Shown here: one piece after another, positions 8,432-16,830 of the stretch | Position numbering within the stretch: position 1 is the stretch's first letter | Layout: the number at the start of each line of letters is the position of its first letter | Origin: an uncultured Bacteroidia bacterium | GTDB lineage: Bacteria; Bacteroidota; Bacteroidia; Bacteroidales; ML635J-15 | Assembly (NCBI GenBank): GCA_902791865.1 | Contig: CADAXK010000020.1 | Coordinates: 1-38,437, forward strand | Length of the DNA: 38,437 bases | Reading direction: 5' to 3' | Translations under genes and position numbers: made by a program | The notes under the pieces: model-generated | Told to the model about the DNA's origin: nothing | The model's database searches: none | Seen by the model: only the letters and a program-made list of their open reading frames with translations

Positions 8432-9376
8432 TTATAATATCACATTTTCTTGTCGTCCTTCAAGATACGAGTGCAAATTGGCCTTTACGATGACAAACCT
8501 TTTCTGCATTGCTTCCTTCGATGCGTAGCCAACATGCGGCAGCAGTATGGTGTTGGGGGTGGAGAGAAGCGGATGGTTCTCTGGCAGAGGTGGCTCGGTT
8601 TCGTAAACATCGATTCCTGCACCGGCAATCTTTCCTGCTTTCAGCAGTTCGGCAAGTGCGGCATTGTCCATCACAGGTCCGCGCGCTGTGTTTATTATTA
8701 TTGCCGTTTCTTTCATCTTCGTTAGCAAGTCTTTGCTTATTAAACCTTTGGTTTGCGCATTTGCAGGAATGTGCAGGCTTATGATGTCGGATTTTGCAAA
8801 AAGTTCGTCCAATGTGGTGTATGTTATGCCATCTATGTTCTTTTGTGTCCTGCTATATGCGAGTATTTTGCATCCGAAAGCCTTGAAAATGCGTGCCGTT
8901 GCAAGACCTATAGCTCCAGTGCCGACAATGCCGACAGTCTTTCCGCAAAGTTCAGTACCAAGGAAATTGTTGCGGTTGCCGAGCTTACGTGTGTTGCCGT
9001 CCATCTGGCTGAAGTTGCGCATCAGTGCTACTGCAAGTCCGACAGCGAGTTCCGAAACGGCTTCGGTGGAATATCCTGCAGCGTTGCTGACCTTTATGCC
9101 ATGCTTTTTGCAGCATTCTAGGTCTACATGGTCGACACCTGTGAAGGCAACATTCAGATATTTTAGGTTTGGGCACGACTCTATTGCCTTTGCCGTGAGC
9201 TTTATGTTGCTGATGTTCACTGTGTCGGCATCCTTCATGCGGGCAATTAGCTCGTCCTCGTTTTTGGGAATGTCGCTATAATATATATATTGGTGTCCTA
9301 GCTTTTCAAATTCCAGTTTTGCATCTTCGAGTTCCTGCTTCGAGACACCGAGTGATTCAACTTGTACTATCTTCAT
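8432..9376 (-). CDS. D-2-hydroxyacid dehydrogenase (NAD-dependent)
   Basis: A 314-residue cytoplasmic oxidoreductase of the D-isomer-specific 2-hydroxyacid dehydrogenase family. The Rossmann NAD site reads GKTVGIVGTGAIG (about 145-157). The catalytic trio is visible as Arg in NTARGPVMD, Glu in YETEPPLP and His in LLPHVGYAS. The substrate cannot be told from sequence; glycerate, phosphoglycerate or lactate-like acids are possible. It starts 2 bp after the sirtuin gene on the same strand, so the two are almost certainly co-transcribed and both use NAD. Confidence 0.88.
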   Translation of the reverse strand: MKIVQVESLGVSKQELEDAKLEFEKLGHQYIYYSDIPKNEDELIARMKDADTVNISNIKLTAKAIESCPNLKYLNVAFTGVDHVDLECCKKHGIKVSNAAGYSTEAVSELAVGLAVALMRNFSQMDGNTRKLGNRNNFLGTELCGKTVGIVGTGAIGLATARIFKAFGCKILAYSRTQKNIDGITYTTLDELFAKSDIISLHIPANAQTKGLISKDLLTKMKETAIIINTARGPVMDNAALAELLKAGKIAGAGIDVYETEPPLPENHPLLSTPNTILLPHVGYASKEAMQKRFVIVKANLHSYLEGRQENVIL

Positions 9377-9378
9377 CT

Positions 9379-10122
9379 TTATTTCAGTTTTTGTATTTCT
9401 TCGTCAATCTTTGTCATTGCTTCAACTGCGCCCATCTCGAGGTAGATGTCGGTGATTCTGCCTGTGTATGCCGAATGCTGCGGGTTAACCTCGATTATTT
9501 TTGCTCCGTGCTGTTTTGCTACATGCGGGAGATATGCCGCAGGCTGAACTTCGCCAGTCGTTCCGATGACGAGCATCACATCACATTTTCCAGCGAGGTC
9601 GAACGATTCTGTGTAGGCATCTTCTGGAATTCCTTCGCCAAAGAATATGAATCCTGGCTTCAGTTTTCCGCCACAGTCGCAGCGTGGTACTTCGTTTGTG
9701 AGCTTGAGCGAAGCGGTCGGATATTTCTTTCCGCACTTGAGGCAGACGAAATGTCCTTTTCCACCATGGAATTCAATCACATGCTTGCTTCCTGCCGCTT
9801 GATGCAGCGAGTCGATGTTCTGTGTGATGACTGCCTTTACCATGCCATCCTTTTCCCATTTTGCAAGCGTGGTGTGTGCCTTGTTTGGCTGGGCTTCCTT
9901 GAAAAATTTGTAGAAAACCTTGTTTACAACCGGCCAAGCCTCTTCGGTGCGATGTATGTAGGTGTTGAGTTCCAGCATTGACTGGTCGTACTGTTCGTAA
10001 ACGCTGTCCTCGCTTCCGCGAAAGGTCGGGATTCCGCTTTCCTTCGATACGCCTGCACCAGTGAAAACGCACAGACATTTTGCATTGGCTATGAGTTTTG
10101 CCGCCTCTTCAATATTGTTCAT
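9379..10122 (-). CDS. Sir2-family NAD-dependent protein deacylase
   Basis: A 247-residue sirtuin. It contains the NAD motifs CVFTGAGVSKESGIPTFRG (about 17-35) and TQNIDSLHQ, the catalytic His in VIEFHG, a zinc site made by CLKC and CDC, and VIGTTGEVQPAAYLP near the C-terminus. Sirtuins remove acyl groups from lysines and release nicotinamide. The Ala-Tyr/Arg pair typical of CobB-type desuccinylases was not clearly placed, so deacetylase versus deacylase is left open. It is first in a two-gene operon with a 2-hydroxyacid dehydrogenase. Confidence 0.93.
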   Translation of the reverse strand: MNNIEEAAKLIANAKCLCVFTGAGVSKESGIPTFRGSEDSVYEQYDQSMLELNTYIHRTEEAWPVVNKVFYKFFKEAQPNKAHTTLAKWEKDGMVKAVITQNIDSLHQAAGSKHVIEFHGGKGHFVCLKCGKKYPTASLKLTNEVPRCDCGGKLKPGFIFFGEGIPEDAYTESFDLAGKCDVMLVIGTTGEVQPAAYLPHVAKQHGAKIIEVNPQHSAYTGRITDIYLEMGAVEAMTKIDEEIQKLK

Positions 10123-10147
10123 AGTTGATATGTCTTTGTTAACGGGG

Positions 10148-10155
10148 CAAAGTTA
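10148..10155 (-). promoter_or_regulatory. -7 box for the sirtuin operon
   Basis: Minus-strand TAacTTTG followed by C, 26 bases before the sirtuin start. No clear -33 box. It lies back to back with the plus-strand promoter at 10180-10210. Confidence 0.45.
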
Positions 10156-10179
10156 AGCAAAATATTGTAGTTTTCCATT

Positions 10180-10210
10180 TTTGTTTTCCCGAAAAATATC
10201 CGTAGATTTG
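10180..10210 (+). promoter_or_regulatory. Promoter of the tail-anchored protein gene
   Basis: TTTG (10180-10183), 19 bp, TAgaTTTG (10203-10210). This is a near-ideal Bacteroidota promoter giving a leader of only about 10 bases before the ATG at 10226. Confidence 0.75.
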
Positions 10211-10225
10211 TCAAAAAATAATTTT

Positions 10226-10921
10226 ATGGCAAACGAGTCAATCTGGTACAATATTGGTTTCGAGGAAGCAATCGGCGAGGAATCCGCAGGACAGGAAATG
10301 TACAAGAACCTTCATGTGTATCTAAATAAGGACTATTCCGAGCATTATGTACTGCCGTTCTATTTTCTGATGGGACTTCACGACTACGTATGGAGTACTG
10401 ATGGAGAAAGACTTCTGTTTTCGGCATGTTCTGGATTTTTTGAGTACGAAGTTGGTTTGCTTCCCGAGAAGTACGCAAAATGGACTCCGCTTATTGTTGT
10501 TGCCGACATCGCCAACAAGCAGATTCTGAAGGTTTACGAGGGCAAAGGAAAGTTGTGCTGGAACAGTGCGGAGACAGACATAAGTCAGAATGATGGTCTT
10601 AAGGAGTTTTCTTATGATGAATGGACGGCAAATTACGAGGCTCGCAGGGAGGAAGTAGAGAAGCTTGTGGATGAAATGGAACACGAATATACAAGGAACT
10701 TTTTCGCTCATCATACGGGACCTGGTCAGCATCGTGTTTTGGGTGATGCTATAGATGAGGTGGTCGAGGAAAAGGTGAGTAGCCAATTCCCCGAAGAAGA
10801 AATTGGTTCCGAAGAGTATGAGGAAAAGTTGAAGTCGGCGCGTCGAAAACCGTACATTATCATGATTGCAGTTTGTATTGCATTGGTACTGTTGCTGTTG
10901 CTGGCAAAAGGCAACTGGTAA
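10226..10921 (+). CDS. Unrecognised tail-anchored membrane protein
   Basis: A 231-residue protein I do not recognise. It has no signal peptide. The soluble part (1 to about 205) is acidic and rich in aromatic residues, with a predicted helical, charged stretch around 120-200. One membrane helix, YIIMIAVCIALVLLLLLAKG, lies at the extreme C-terminus, so it is likely tail-anchored with the bulk in the cytoplasm. The ATG at 10226 (MANESIWYN) is preferred because the promoter at 10180-10210 would place the transcript start after the upstream alternative start at 10181. It is divergent from the sirtuin operon. Confidence 0.75.
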   Translation: MANESIWYNIGFEEAIGEESAGQEMYKNLHVYLNKDYSEHYVLPFYFLMGLHDYVWSTDGERLLFSACSGFFEYEVGLLPEKYAKWTPLIVVADIANKQILKVYEGKGKLCWNSAETDISQNDGLKEFSYDEWTANYEARREEVEKLVDEMEHEYTRNFFAHHTGPGQHRVLGDAIDEVVEEKVSSQFPEEEIGSEEYEEKLKSARRKPYIIMIAVCIALVLLLLLAKGNW

Positions 10922-10935
10922 ATATTTCACATTTG

Positions 10936-10956
10936 TTTGTTGATAAAAATATTTCC
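10936..10956 (+). repeat. 21-nt sequence repeated upstream of two promoters (copy 1)
   Basis: The 21 bases at 10936-10956 (core TGTTGATAAAAATATTTC) recur exactly at 24506-24526. Both copies lie upstream of a -7 box. They are AT-rich; this could be a shared regulator site or chance. Confidence 0.4.
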
Positions 10957-10964
10957 TTTTTTGT

Positions 10965-10996
10965 TTTGCGGCAATTTAAGATTCCTTTAACTTTGC
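10965..10996 (+). promoter_or_regulatory. Promoter of the multipass membrane protein gene
   Basis: TTTG (10965-10968), 19 bp, TAacTTTGC (10988-10996). The resulting leader to the ATG at 11057 is about 55 bases. Confidence 0.75.
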
Positions 10997-11056
10997 AATA
11001 TGTTTGTTAATTATTAAAACCGACGGCTCGATGGGATATAACCGAGGAAAAATTTT

Positions 11057-11710
11057 ATGGATAAGTTAGCATATAAAAATGCAGTGAACAAGGTGTTTAT
11101 GGCTGTTTTGATTACTGCCATCCTTGGTGTTTTAACTTCTATTTTTAGCGCATTTATCGCTACAACAGCAGCTTTGGACATGACACAGGCAATCGTAATG
11201 GGTACTTCAATGCCTTTTACAGGTCTTTTGACTGTTCTTATTCTCCCGCTTCTTGTAGTTGCTGCTAATATTTATTTTGTAATTTGCCTCGGTCATTTGG
11301 CAAATGCAGTACATGAGAATGATGTTCCTGCAGTAAAGAAACTTCGTACTGCAATGATTCTTAGCATCATTTCTTCAATCATTGGCTTGTGCATCTTCCT
11401 CGTAATTTTGTCGGGAAGCTTGACAGCTATCGCTACAATGACAGTAGTAATCGGTCTCGCTTGCTTGGTTCTTAGCGTTATCGCTTACATTTTCACCCTC
11501 ATTGCTTACTCAAAGCTCAAAGCTTCTGAAACATTCCCAGGTAAGGACGGTGCAAAGCTTTTGTTCATCTCTGCAATAATCGCTCTTTGCTGTGGTGTTG
11601 TTAGTGCAATTCCTTTCCTCGGTGTTATCGGTGGTATTGGCGTTATCGTATCAATGGTGTTGAATATTGTTGGTTGGCTCAAGATTAAGAATTCTGAAGT
11701 AGCTGAATAA
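11057..11710 (+). CDS. Multipass membrane protein of unknown function
   Basis: A 217-residue, very hydrophobic protein with about five to six membrane helices (roughly 14-38, 55-78, 98-120, 124-148, 165-182, 184-207). The loops are short and charged, for example AVHENDVPAVKKLR and KLKASETFPGKDGAK. I do not recognise the family. It has its own near-consensus promoter and a terminator, so it is a single-gene unit. Codon use is strongly biased toward a small set, which hints at good expression. Confidence 0.8.
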   Translation: MDKLAYKNAVNKVFMAVLITAILGVLTSIFSAFIATTAALDMTQAIVMGTSMPFTGLLTVLILPLLVVAANIYFVICLGHLANAVHENDVPAVKKLRTAMILSIISSIIGLCIFLVILSGSLTAIATMTVVIGLACLVLSVIAYIFTLIAYSKLKASETFPGKDGAKLLFISAIIALCCGVVSAIPFLGVIGGIGVIVSMVLNIVGWLKIKNSEVAE

Positions 11711-11736
11711 TAATTCAAAAGCGAATTACAATAAAA

Positions 11737-11769
11737 AGTCCTGCTCCAGTATGGGGCGGGATTTTTTTT
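11737..11769 (+). terminator. Terminator of the multipass membrane protein gene
   Basis: The 11-base arms 11737-11747 and 11753-11763 pair fully if G-U pairs are allowed, with a 5-base loop and a following T run. Confidence 0.75.
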
Positions 11770-11788
11770 GTTGTGGTAATTTGTGCTT

Positions 11789-11820
11789 TTTGCCAATACA
11801 AATCTTTGCTGTATCTTTGC
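11789..11820 (+). promoter_or_regulatory. Promoter of the GH25-like lipoprotein gene
   Basis: TTTG (11789-11792), 19 bp, TAtcTTTGC (11812-11820). It fits the consensus and places transcription start about ten bases before the ATG at 11836. Confidence 0.75.
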
Positions 11821-11835
11821 GCAAAAATTATTGAG

Positions 11836-12573
11836 ATGAAGAACTTGTTGGAATTTATAGTTTTCTGTCTGGCAGTCTTTTGTGTTTCGTGTGGTGGTTC
11901 TGCTGATAACGGGAATTCTACTGCTAAGTCATACGCTGAGATTAGACAAGAAGAACCTAACTATATGGGTGACTCCACCATTTACGATGGTATTTTGTTG
12001 TCGCACGAAAACAAAGTCAACGACTGGGACAAGGTTGCTCAGGATTCGCTGGTGAAGTTTGTGTATCTTAAGGCAACTGATGGCGCTTCGGTGCAGGATT
12101 CCAAGTACAAGAAATCGCTTAAGGCTGCACGCAAGGCTGGGCTGAAGGTCGGTTCTGTACATTATTTCCGTATGACATCAACGCCAGAAGAACAGTTCAA
12201 GAACTTCAAGAAGACGGTAAAAGTTGATGATCAGGATCTTGTGCCTGCTGTTTTTGCAGAATGTGAGTTCAAAAGATCGTCGAAGGAGGAATTTTCCTCT
12301 GCATTGAAGTCGTTTTTGGACAAGGTGGAAAATTATTGCGGCGTGAAACCTATAATCTGTTGTTCCGTAGGCGTTTATCACAAGCGGTTGAAGAAAGACT
12401 TCTCCGACTATATGTTCTGGATGTCTAATCCGACAATTCCAAGCACTAGCAAATATACCCTTTGGCAGACCGATTCGTATGTCGGATCTATCGATGGTAT
12501 TGACGGCGGTGTTGATATTAGTACATTCAACGACAGTTGCGGAATCGATAATCTGCTGATTAAAAAAATCTAA
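11836..12573 (+). CDS. GH25 lysozyme-like lipoprotein, catalytic residues altered
   Basis: A 245-residue lipoprotein: signal peptide with lipobox VSC, Cys19. The rest follows the GH25 (Chalaropsis-type muramidase) barrel order: GILLSHENK where GIDVSHHQ is usual, DWDKVAQDSLVKFVYLKATDG, AGLKVGSVHYFRMTSTPEEQFKNF, VPAVFAECE where VPVIDVE is usual, YCGVKPIICCS, and YTLWQTD...GIDGGVDIS at the end. The first catalytic-site Asp is Leu54 and the Asp of the D-x-E pair is Phe140; Glu142 and the final Asp remain. It may bind peptidoglycan without cutting it, or use an unusual mechanism. The ATG at 11836 follows a consensus promoter and gives a proper signal peptide. Confidence 0.85.
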   Translation: MKNLLEFIVFCLAVFCVSCGGSADNGNSTAKSYAEIRQEEPNYMGDSTIYDGILLSHENKVNDWDKVAQDSLVKFVYLKATDGASVQDSKYKKSLKAARKAGLKVGSVHYFRMTSTPEEQFKNFKKTVKVDDQDLVPAVFAECEFKRSSKEEFSSALKSFLDKVENYCGVKPIICCSVGVYHKRLKKDFSDYMFWMSNPTIPSTSKYTLWQTDSYVGSIDGIDGGVDISTFNDSCGIDNLLIKKI

Positions 12574-12633
12574 ATCATCAAATTGTCAAATCGTCAAATT
12601 ACTGATTCGTCAATCTAAAATCGTAAATCGTAA

Positions 12634-14673
12634 ATGTCATTTCTTAATCCTTCTTTCCTCTGGGCTTTGTTTGCGATGGCTATTCCGGTGATAATCCACC
12701 TGATAAACTTCCGCAAGCCAAAGGTTGTGTATTTCAGCAACACTTCATTCATCGAGGACATAAAGAAGGAGACACGCACGAAGACCAAGCTTAAACAGAT
12801 TCTCATTCTTATTGCCCGAATGCTTACGATTGCGATGCTTGTGTTCGTGTTTGCTGGTCCCTACATTCCGACTGGCGAAAAGCAAACCGATAAGATTTCC
12901 GACTTGTCAATAATCTACATTGATAATTCGTTCAGCATGGACGCCGATGCAGGAAACGGAAAGATGTTCGACCAGGCAAAGCAGATTGCAAAGGACTTGG
13001 TGTATTCCAATTCCCCATCAATGAATTATGTATTCATGTCCAACGATTGCAACTCCGACTATCGCGCAACGCTCAACCGCGACCAAGTGGTGACAAGCAT
13101 TGATGATTGTTCCATAACTGCAAATTCGTTGAAAGTTGACGATTTGATTTCGAAAGCGAATGTCTATGCTCGAAAAGGAGAAAGCGCATCGCTGTATGTT
13201 ATTTCCGACATGCAGAAATATATGTTTGATGATATAGAGACCGAACTCGACAGTAATATTAATGTTGTGTTGCTTTCGCTCAATCCAACTAAGGTTAACA
13301 ACTTGTACGTTGATACATGCTGGTTCGATAGTCCGGTGCATAGGGTTGGGCAGAACGAATTGCTGACGGTAAGGATAGCAAACAAGTCGAGCGAGGGTTT
13401 CTACGATATTCCATTGCAGTTGTATATAAACGATTCGCTCAAGGCGATGACGAGTTTCAATGTTGAGGCTGGCGAGTCGGTAGATGTTGACGTGGCTTAC
13501 CAGAATACAACGGCAGGAAACGTTGCTGCACGTCTCGAAATTTCCGATTACCCGATTGTTTACGATAACATCTTGTATTTCTGTTATGCAATATCCGACA
13601 AGACAAGAATTTTGGCGATAAATGCTAGTGACGAGAGCCGTTATCTTAATGCCTTGTTCGGAAATGATGAGGGTAATTTCCTTTTTAGTCAGGTAAAGCA
13701 AGGGCACGAGTCGGATGTGAATGTCAACGATTATGATCTCGTTGTGCTGAATTCTGTGTCGGAAATTTCATCAGGCTTGGCAGAACGGCTTAAAACCTTT
13801 GTGAATGGTGGCGGTTCGGTTTGTTTGATTCCTGGATGCAGTATTAATTACTCATCGCTCAATAGTTTCCTCGAATTGTTTGCTTTGGGCAAGTTTGATG
13901 GTACAACTGCACGCGATGTCAAGTTGTATGGCATTGATTACAATAGCAATCTTTTCAGAAATGTCTTTGCAAAGGAGGAAAAGCAGGGTAGTTTGCCAAA
14001 CATGGAACTTACGCATAAGTTGTCGTTGTTTTCGAAGGCTGGATTTTCGTCGGTGCTGACGCTTGAAAATGCAAGTCCTGTGCTTGTGGCTGGCGACTAT
14101 GGCAGCGGAAAATTGTATGTGTTTGCTGCGCCAATCGACAAGGTGAATGCCGATTTTGCAAAAAGCGTTGTCTTCTCGCCTGCGCTATACAATATGGCTA
14201 TGAATAGCCAGTTGGTGATTTCGCTTTATGCTACAATAGGGGCGGAGACCATAGTCCAAACTCGTATCGACAATTACGAAATAGGCAACACCTATAATAT
14301 ATATGATGCTAAGGGAGAGACTTCGCTTGTCGATGTGCGCTACAATTCTGGCGTACTGAACGTATTTATGCCAAGTACAATGAAGTCGTCGGGCATATAT
14401 GGTCTTTGTGCAAATGGCGATACGGTTTCCTGTCTTGCGCTCAACTATAGCCGAAACGAATCTATGCAGGACTATCTGACCGAAGAGGAACTCGAGGACA
14501 TAAATACACAGAAATTTTCAGGTCGCGCATCTATATTCAGGTTCGACAGTATGGAGCGAACTTTCTCGGATTTCAAGGAGATTTCCGAAGGAGAACCGCT
14601 GTGGAAATACTTTGTTTTGCTAGCATTGCTTTTCATTATCTGCGAAATTTTGATAATAAAGTTTATGAAGTAG
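12634..14673 (+). CDS. BatA-type membrane protein with VWA-like domain
   Basis: A 679-residue inner-membrane protein. It starts with the BatA N-terminal signature (MSFLNPSFLWALFAMAIPVIIHLINFRKPK), which includes one membrane helix, then a second helix at about 54-76. A von Willebrand A-like domain follows with a metal site DNSFS at 97-101. A long periplasmic region (about 200-650) and a final helix at about 655-675 complete it. Family members occur in Bat/aerotolerance clusters with MoxR ATPases, but none is seen here, so its partner is unknown. The 60-base spacer upstream holds iterated TCAAAT/TCGTAA words and no clear promoter. Confidence 0.85.
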   Translation: MSFLNPSFLWALFAMAIPVIIHLINFRKPKVVYFSNTSFIEDIKKETRTKTKLKQILILIARMLTIAMLVFVFAGPYIPTGEKQTDKISDLSIIYIDNSFSMDADAGNGKMFDQAKQIAKDLVYSNSPSMNYVFMSNDCNSDYRATLNRDQVVTSIDDCSITANSLKVDDLISKANVYARKGESASLYVISDMQKYMFDDIETELDSNINVVLLSLNPTKVNNLYVDTCWFDSPVHRVGQNELLTVRIANKSSEGFYDIPLQLYINDSLKAMTSFNVEAGESVDVDVAYQNTTAGNVAARLEISDYPIVYDNILYFCYAISDKTRILAINASDESRYLNALFGNDEGNFLFSQVKQGHESDVNVNDYDLVVLNSVSEISSGLAERLKTFVNGGGSVCLIPGCSINYSSLNSFLELFALGKFDGTTARDVKLYGIDYNSNLFRNVFAKEEKQGSLPNMELTHKLSLFSKAGFSSVLTLENASPVLVAGDYGSGKLYVFAAPIDKVNADFAKSVVFSPALYNMAMNSQLVISLYATIGAETIVQTRIDNYEIGNTYNIYDAKGETSLVDVRYNSGVLNVFMPSTMKSSGIYGLCANGDTVSCLALNYSRNESMQDYLTEEELEDINTQKFSGRASIFRFDSMERTFSDFKEISEGEPLWKYFVLLALLFIICEILIIKFMK

Positions 14674-14714
14674 TCTGTTAGTCTGTTGATAATCAAAAGT
14701 ATAGTCTTGTAAAT

Positions 14715-14733
14715 AAATTGTTAGTAACAATTT
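14715..14733. repeat. Short perfect hairpin between the BatA-type gene and rplS
   Basis: AAATTGTTA-G-TAACAATTT, a 9-bp perfect dyad. It may be a weak terminator or an operator for rplS; it is not followed by a T run. Confidence 0.4.
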
Positions 14734-14824
14734 TCAAAAAAGCGGGCAAAAAATTACTCTATGTGAAAAAAAAGCACTAATATTGCAGTCCAAAAATTTT
14801 AAGGAATAATAAAAAGTTTTCGTG

Positions 14825-15172
14825 ATGAATTTAATGAATATTGTTGAACAGAATTTGGAACAGGTAAAGGAGTTCCCAAAGTTCAAGGCAGGTGATACTA
14901 TCACAGTAAGCTATAAGATTAAGGAAGGTAACAAGGAGAGAATCCAGCAGTTCAGAGGCGTAGTGATACAGCTTAACGGAACAGGTCGCACAGCAACTTT
15001 CACAGTGCGCAAGATGTCGGGTACATTCGGTGTAGAAAGAGTTTTCCCGTTCGCATCTCCGTTTATTGATTCGATTGACGTTAATAAGTACGGTAGAGTT
15101 CGTAGGGCTAAGATTTACTACCTGCGTGAACTTACTGGTAAGAAGGCAAGAATCAAAGAAAAGAGATTCTAA
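14825..15172 (+). CDS. rplS: 50S ribosomal protein L19
   Basis: A 115-residue L19, a 23S rRNA-binding protein at the subunit interface. Family motifs are [50 protein letters not shown] and the C-terminal [21 protein letters not shown]. The start is ATG at 14825 or the in-frame ATG at 14834 (MNIVEQN). It is monocistronic with its own terminator. Confidence 0.96.
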   Translation: MNLMNIVEQNLEQVKEFPKFKAGDTITVSYKIKEGNKERIQQFRGVVIQLNGTGRTATFTVRKMSGTFGVERVFPFASPFIDSIDVNKYGRVRRAKIYYLRELTGKKARIKEKRF

Positions 15173-15197
15173 TTCTTATTGTGAGAAAAAGATATTT

Positions 15198-15229
15198 AGC
15201 TCCGAGATTTATGTCTTTGGGGCTTTTTT
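15198..15229 (+). terminator. rplS terminator
   Basis: AGCTCC (15198-15203) pairs with GGGGCT (15219-15224) with inner pairs as well, followed by six T. Confidence 0.7.
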
Positions 15230-15261
15230 CGTTGAATATAACATAGTAAAATTTTATAAAG

Positions 15262-15918
15262 ATGAAAAAGTCGTTGTTTGTTGCTAATTCCATGACAATC
15301 AGTGGTATTGTCCTTGCTTTGATAGGTGTAGTCGCCGTTGTTTGTGGCGAAAGTTTCTTTGAACATCTGATTCAGATCGCAGGTGGAGCTATCGCTCTTA
15401 TGAGTTTGTTCATGCTTGTAATGCGTATTGCAAAAAGTAAGGACGGTGATTCAAAACTTGAAAAGTCGTTGATGATAATAATGTTCGCTTTTGCTCTTAT
15501 CGGTGGCGTTCTGCTATTCTGCTTTGCCGAAGAGTTGACTAGGATTTTCGCCATAATACTCGGTGCAATAATTCTTCTCGGTGCAGTGATGATGATTATT
15601 CTGACTTTGGTATATCGCGAGAAGGAATCAAAACTTTCGTTGGTTTACTTGATTTCGTCTATTGTTGTGCTATTGGCAGTTGGTATTCTCGGCTTCATGT
15701 TCATCCGCGATCCCGAATTTGGCAATAAGGTTATGGCAATTGCGCTTGGTATACTGATGATTTTGCTCGGTTTGCTCTTGTTGTTCGAATCGTTTATGGT
15801 TCGCAAGGTTATTAAGTTGTTCAACGAGAATCTGCTTACAGACGGGCAAAATGCTGAGGTGGAAACCGTAGAGGCTGAGGCTGAAATCGTAGAAGAGGAA
15901 AAACCTACTGTTGAATAA
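15262..15918 (+). CDS. DUF308/HdeD-like multipass membrane protein
   Basis: A 218-residue protein with six hydrophobic helices arranged as repeated hairpins with short loops (about 12-30, 36-54, 70-88, 91-113, 124-146, 152-174), the pattern of DUF308/HdeD-like proteins. The C-terminal 30 residues are acidic and low in complexity (VETVEAEAEIVEEEKP). Its role is unknown; HdeD in Escherichia is linked to acid resistance. The TAA overlaps the ATG of ribonuclease Z by one base, so translation is coupled. Confidence 0.75.
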   Translation: MKKSLFVANSMTISGIVLALIGVVAVVCGESFFEHLIQIAGGAIALMSLFMLVMRIAKSKDGDSKLEKSLMIIMFAFALIGGVLLFCFAEELTRIFAIILGAIILLGAVMMIILTLVYREKESKLSLVYLISSIVVLLAVGILGFMFIRDPEFGNKVMAIALGILMILLGLLLLFESFMVRKVIKLFNENLLTDGQNAEVETVEAEAEIVEEEKPTVE

Positions 15919-16826
15919 TGTCCTTTTCCGTCAGGATACTGGGAAGTAGCTCTGCGTTGCCGACAGTGCATCGGCAGACATCAGCGCAGGTCGTAATGTA
16001 CAATGCTACTCCGTATCTCATTGACTGTGGCGAAGGTGCGCAGATAAGAATGCGAGAATATTCCTTGTCTTTCGGAAGACTAAGGAATATTTTCATTTCA
16101 CACATACATGGCGACCATATTTTCGGTCTGTTCGGACTGCTTTCTACATTTTCAATGCTTGGTCGCAAGACGGAACTCTATATATATTGTCCCGAAAAGC
16201 TTGAACAAATTTGTGCTAACCTTTTCGCTTCTCTCGAGCATAATCTTGGTTTTAAAGTAAATTACAACTACCTAAGTCCTGATGGAATAAATCTTATTCA
16301 CAGCGACAAAAACCTTGATGTGTTCAGTTTTCCGCTTGTGCATACCAAACCTACATGGGGATTTCTTTTCCGCGAGAAGGAAAAAGAGAGAAATATCCGC
16401 AAGGATTTTATTGAGGATTACAACCTGTCGATTGCGCAGATTGTAAGCTTAAAAAGGGGAGATGATGTTGTACTTGACAACGGTTCAATTCTGAAAAGCG
16501 ATGATGCAACAGTACTTCCGCTTGCTCCAAAAAGTTATGTATATTGTTCTGATACTTTGCCATTGAAGCGACTCGCCGATTTCGCAGGAAATGTCGATTT
16601 GCTTTACCACGAGGCAACTTTTATGGAGAAGGATGCGGAACTGGCAAAGCTGACCTGCCATACAACGACCATTCAAGCAACCGAACTTGCAAAAAGCATA
16701 TCTGCAAAACGCTTGGTTCTCGGGCATTTTTCTACTCGCTATCCGACATCTGAACTGATGACTGAGGCAAGGACGGTTTTCCCAGGTGCTATTGAGGCTC
16801 GCGATGGATTAGAAATTGAAATTTGA
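15918..16826 (+). CDS. rnz: Ribonuclease Z (tRNA 3' processing)
   Basis: A 302-residue short-form RNase Z of the metallo-beta-lactamase fold. It cuts the 3' trailer from tRNA precursors. The zinc motif HIHGDH is at H62, H64, D66, H67 in the typical setting FISHIHGDHIFGLFGL. Further ligands are suggested by the His in FPLVHT, the Asp in YVYCSDT and HFSTRYP near the end. The N-terminus RILGSSSALPTVHRQTSAQ matches the family. It sits between the DUF308-like gene (1-nt overlap) and a DUF3109 gene that starts 4 bp later. Confidence 0.95.
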   Translation: MSFSVRILGSSSALPTVHRQTSAQVVMYNATPYLIDCGEGAQIRMREYSLSFGRLRNIFISHIHGDHIFGLFGLLSTFSMLGRKTELYIYCPEKLEQICANLFASLEHNLGFKVNYNYLSPDGINLIHSDKNLDVFSFPLVHTKPTWGFLFREKEKERNIRKDFIEDYNLSIAQIVSLKRGDDVVLDNGSILKSDDATVLPLAPKSYVYCSDTLPLKRLADFAGNVDLLYHEATFMEKDAELAKLTCHTTTIQATELAKSISAKRLVLGHFSTRYPTSELMTEARTVFPGAIEARDGLEIEI

Positions 16827-16830
16827 TGCT

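Noticed and set aside
8664..9281. 205-codon open frame opposite the 2-hydroxyacid dehydrogenase gene
   Set aside because: The minus-strand gene has all catalytic motifs; the plus frame has none.
9379..10122. Sirtuin as a phage-defence SIR2 effector
   Set aside because: It is a compact, zinc-binding deacylase-type sirtuin in a housekeeping stretch, unlike the larger defence SIR2 proteins fused to other domains.
12574..12633. Iterated TCAAAT/TCGTAA words as a regulatory array
   Set aside because: Short degenerate AT-rich repetition is common in spacers of this genome type and shows no fixed period.
13018..13707. 229-codon open frame opposite the BatA-type gene
   Set aside because: Composition is typical of an antisense shadow (Cys-, His- and Ile-rich), with no motif and a clear real gene on the other strand.
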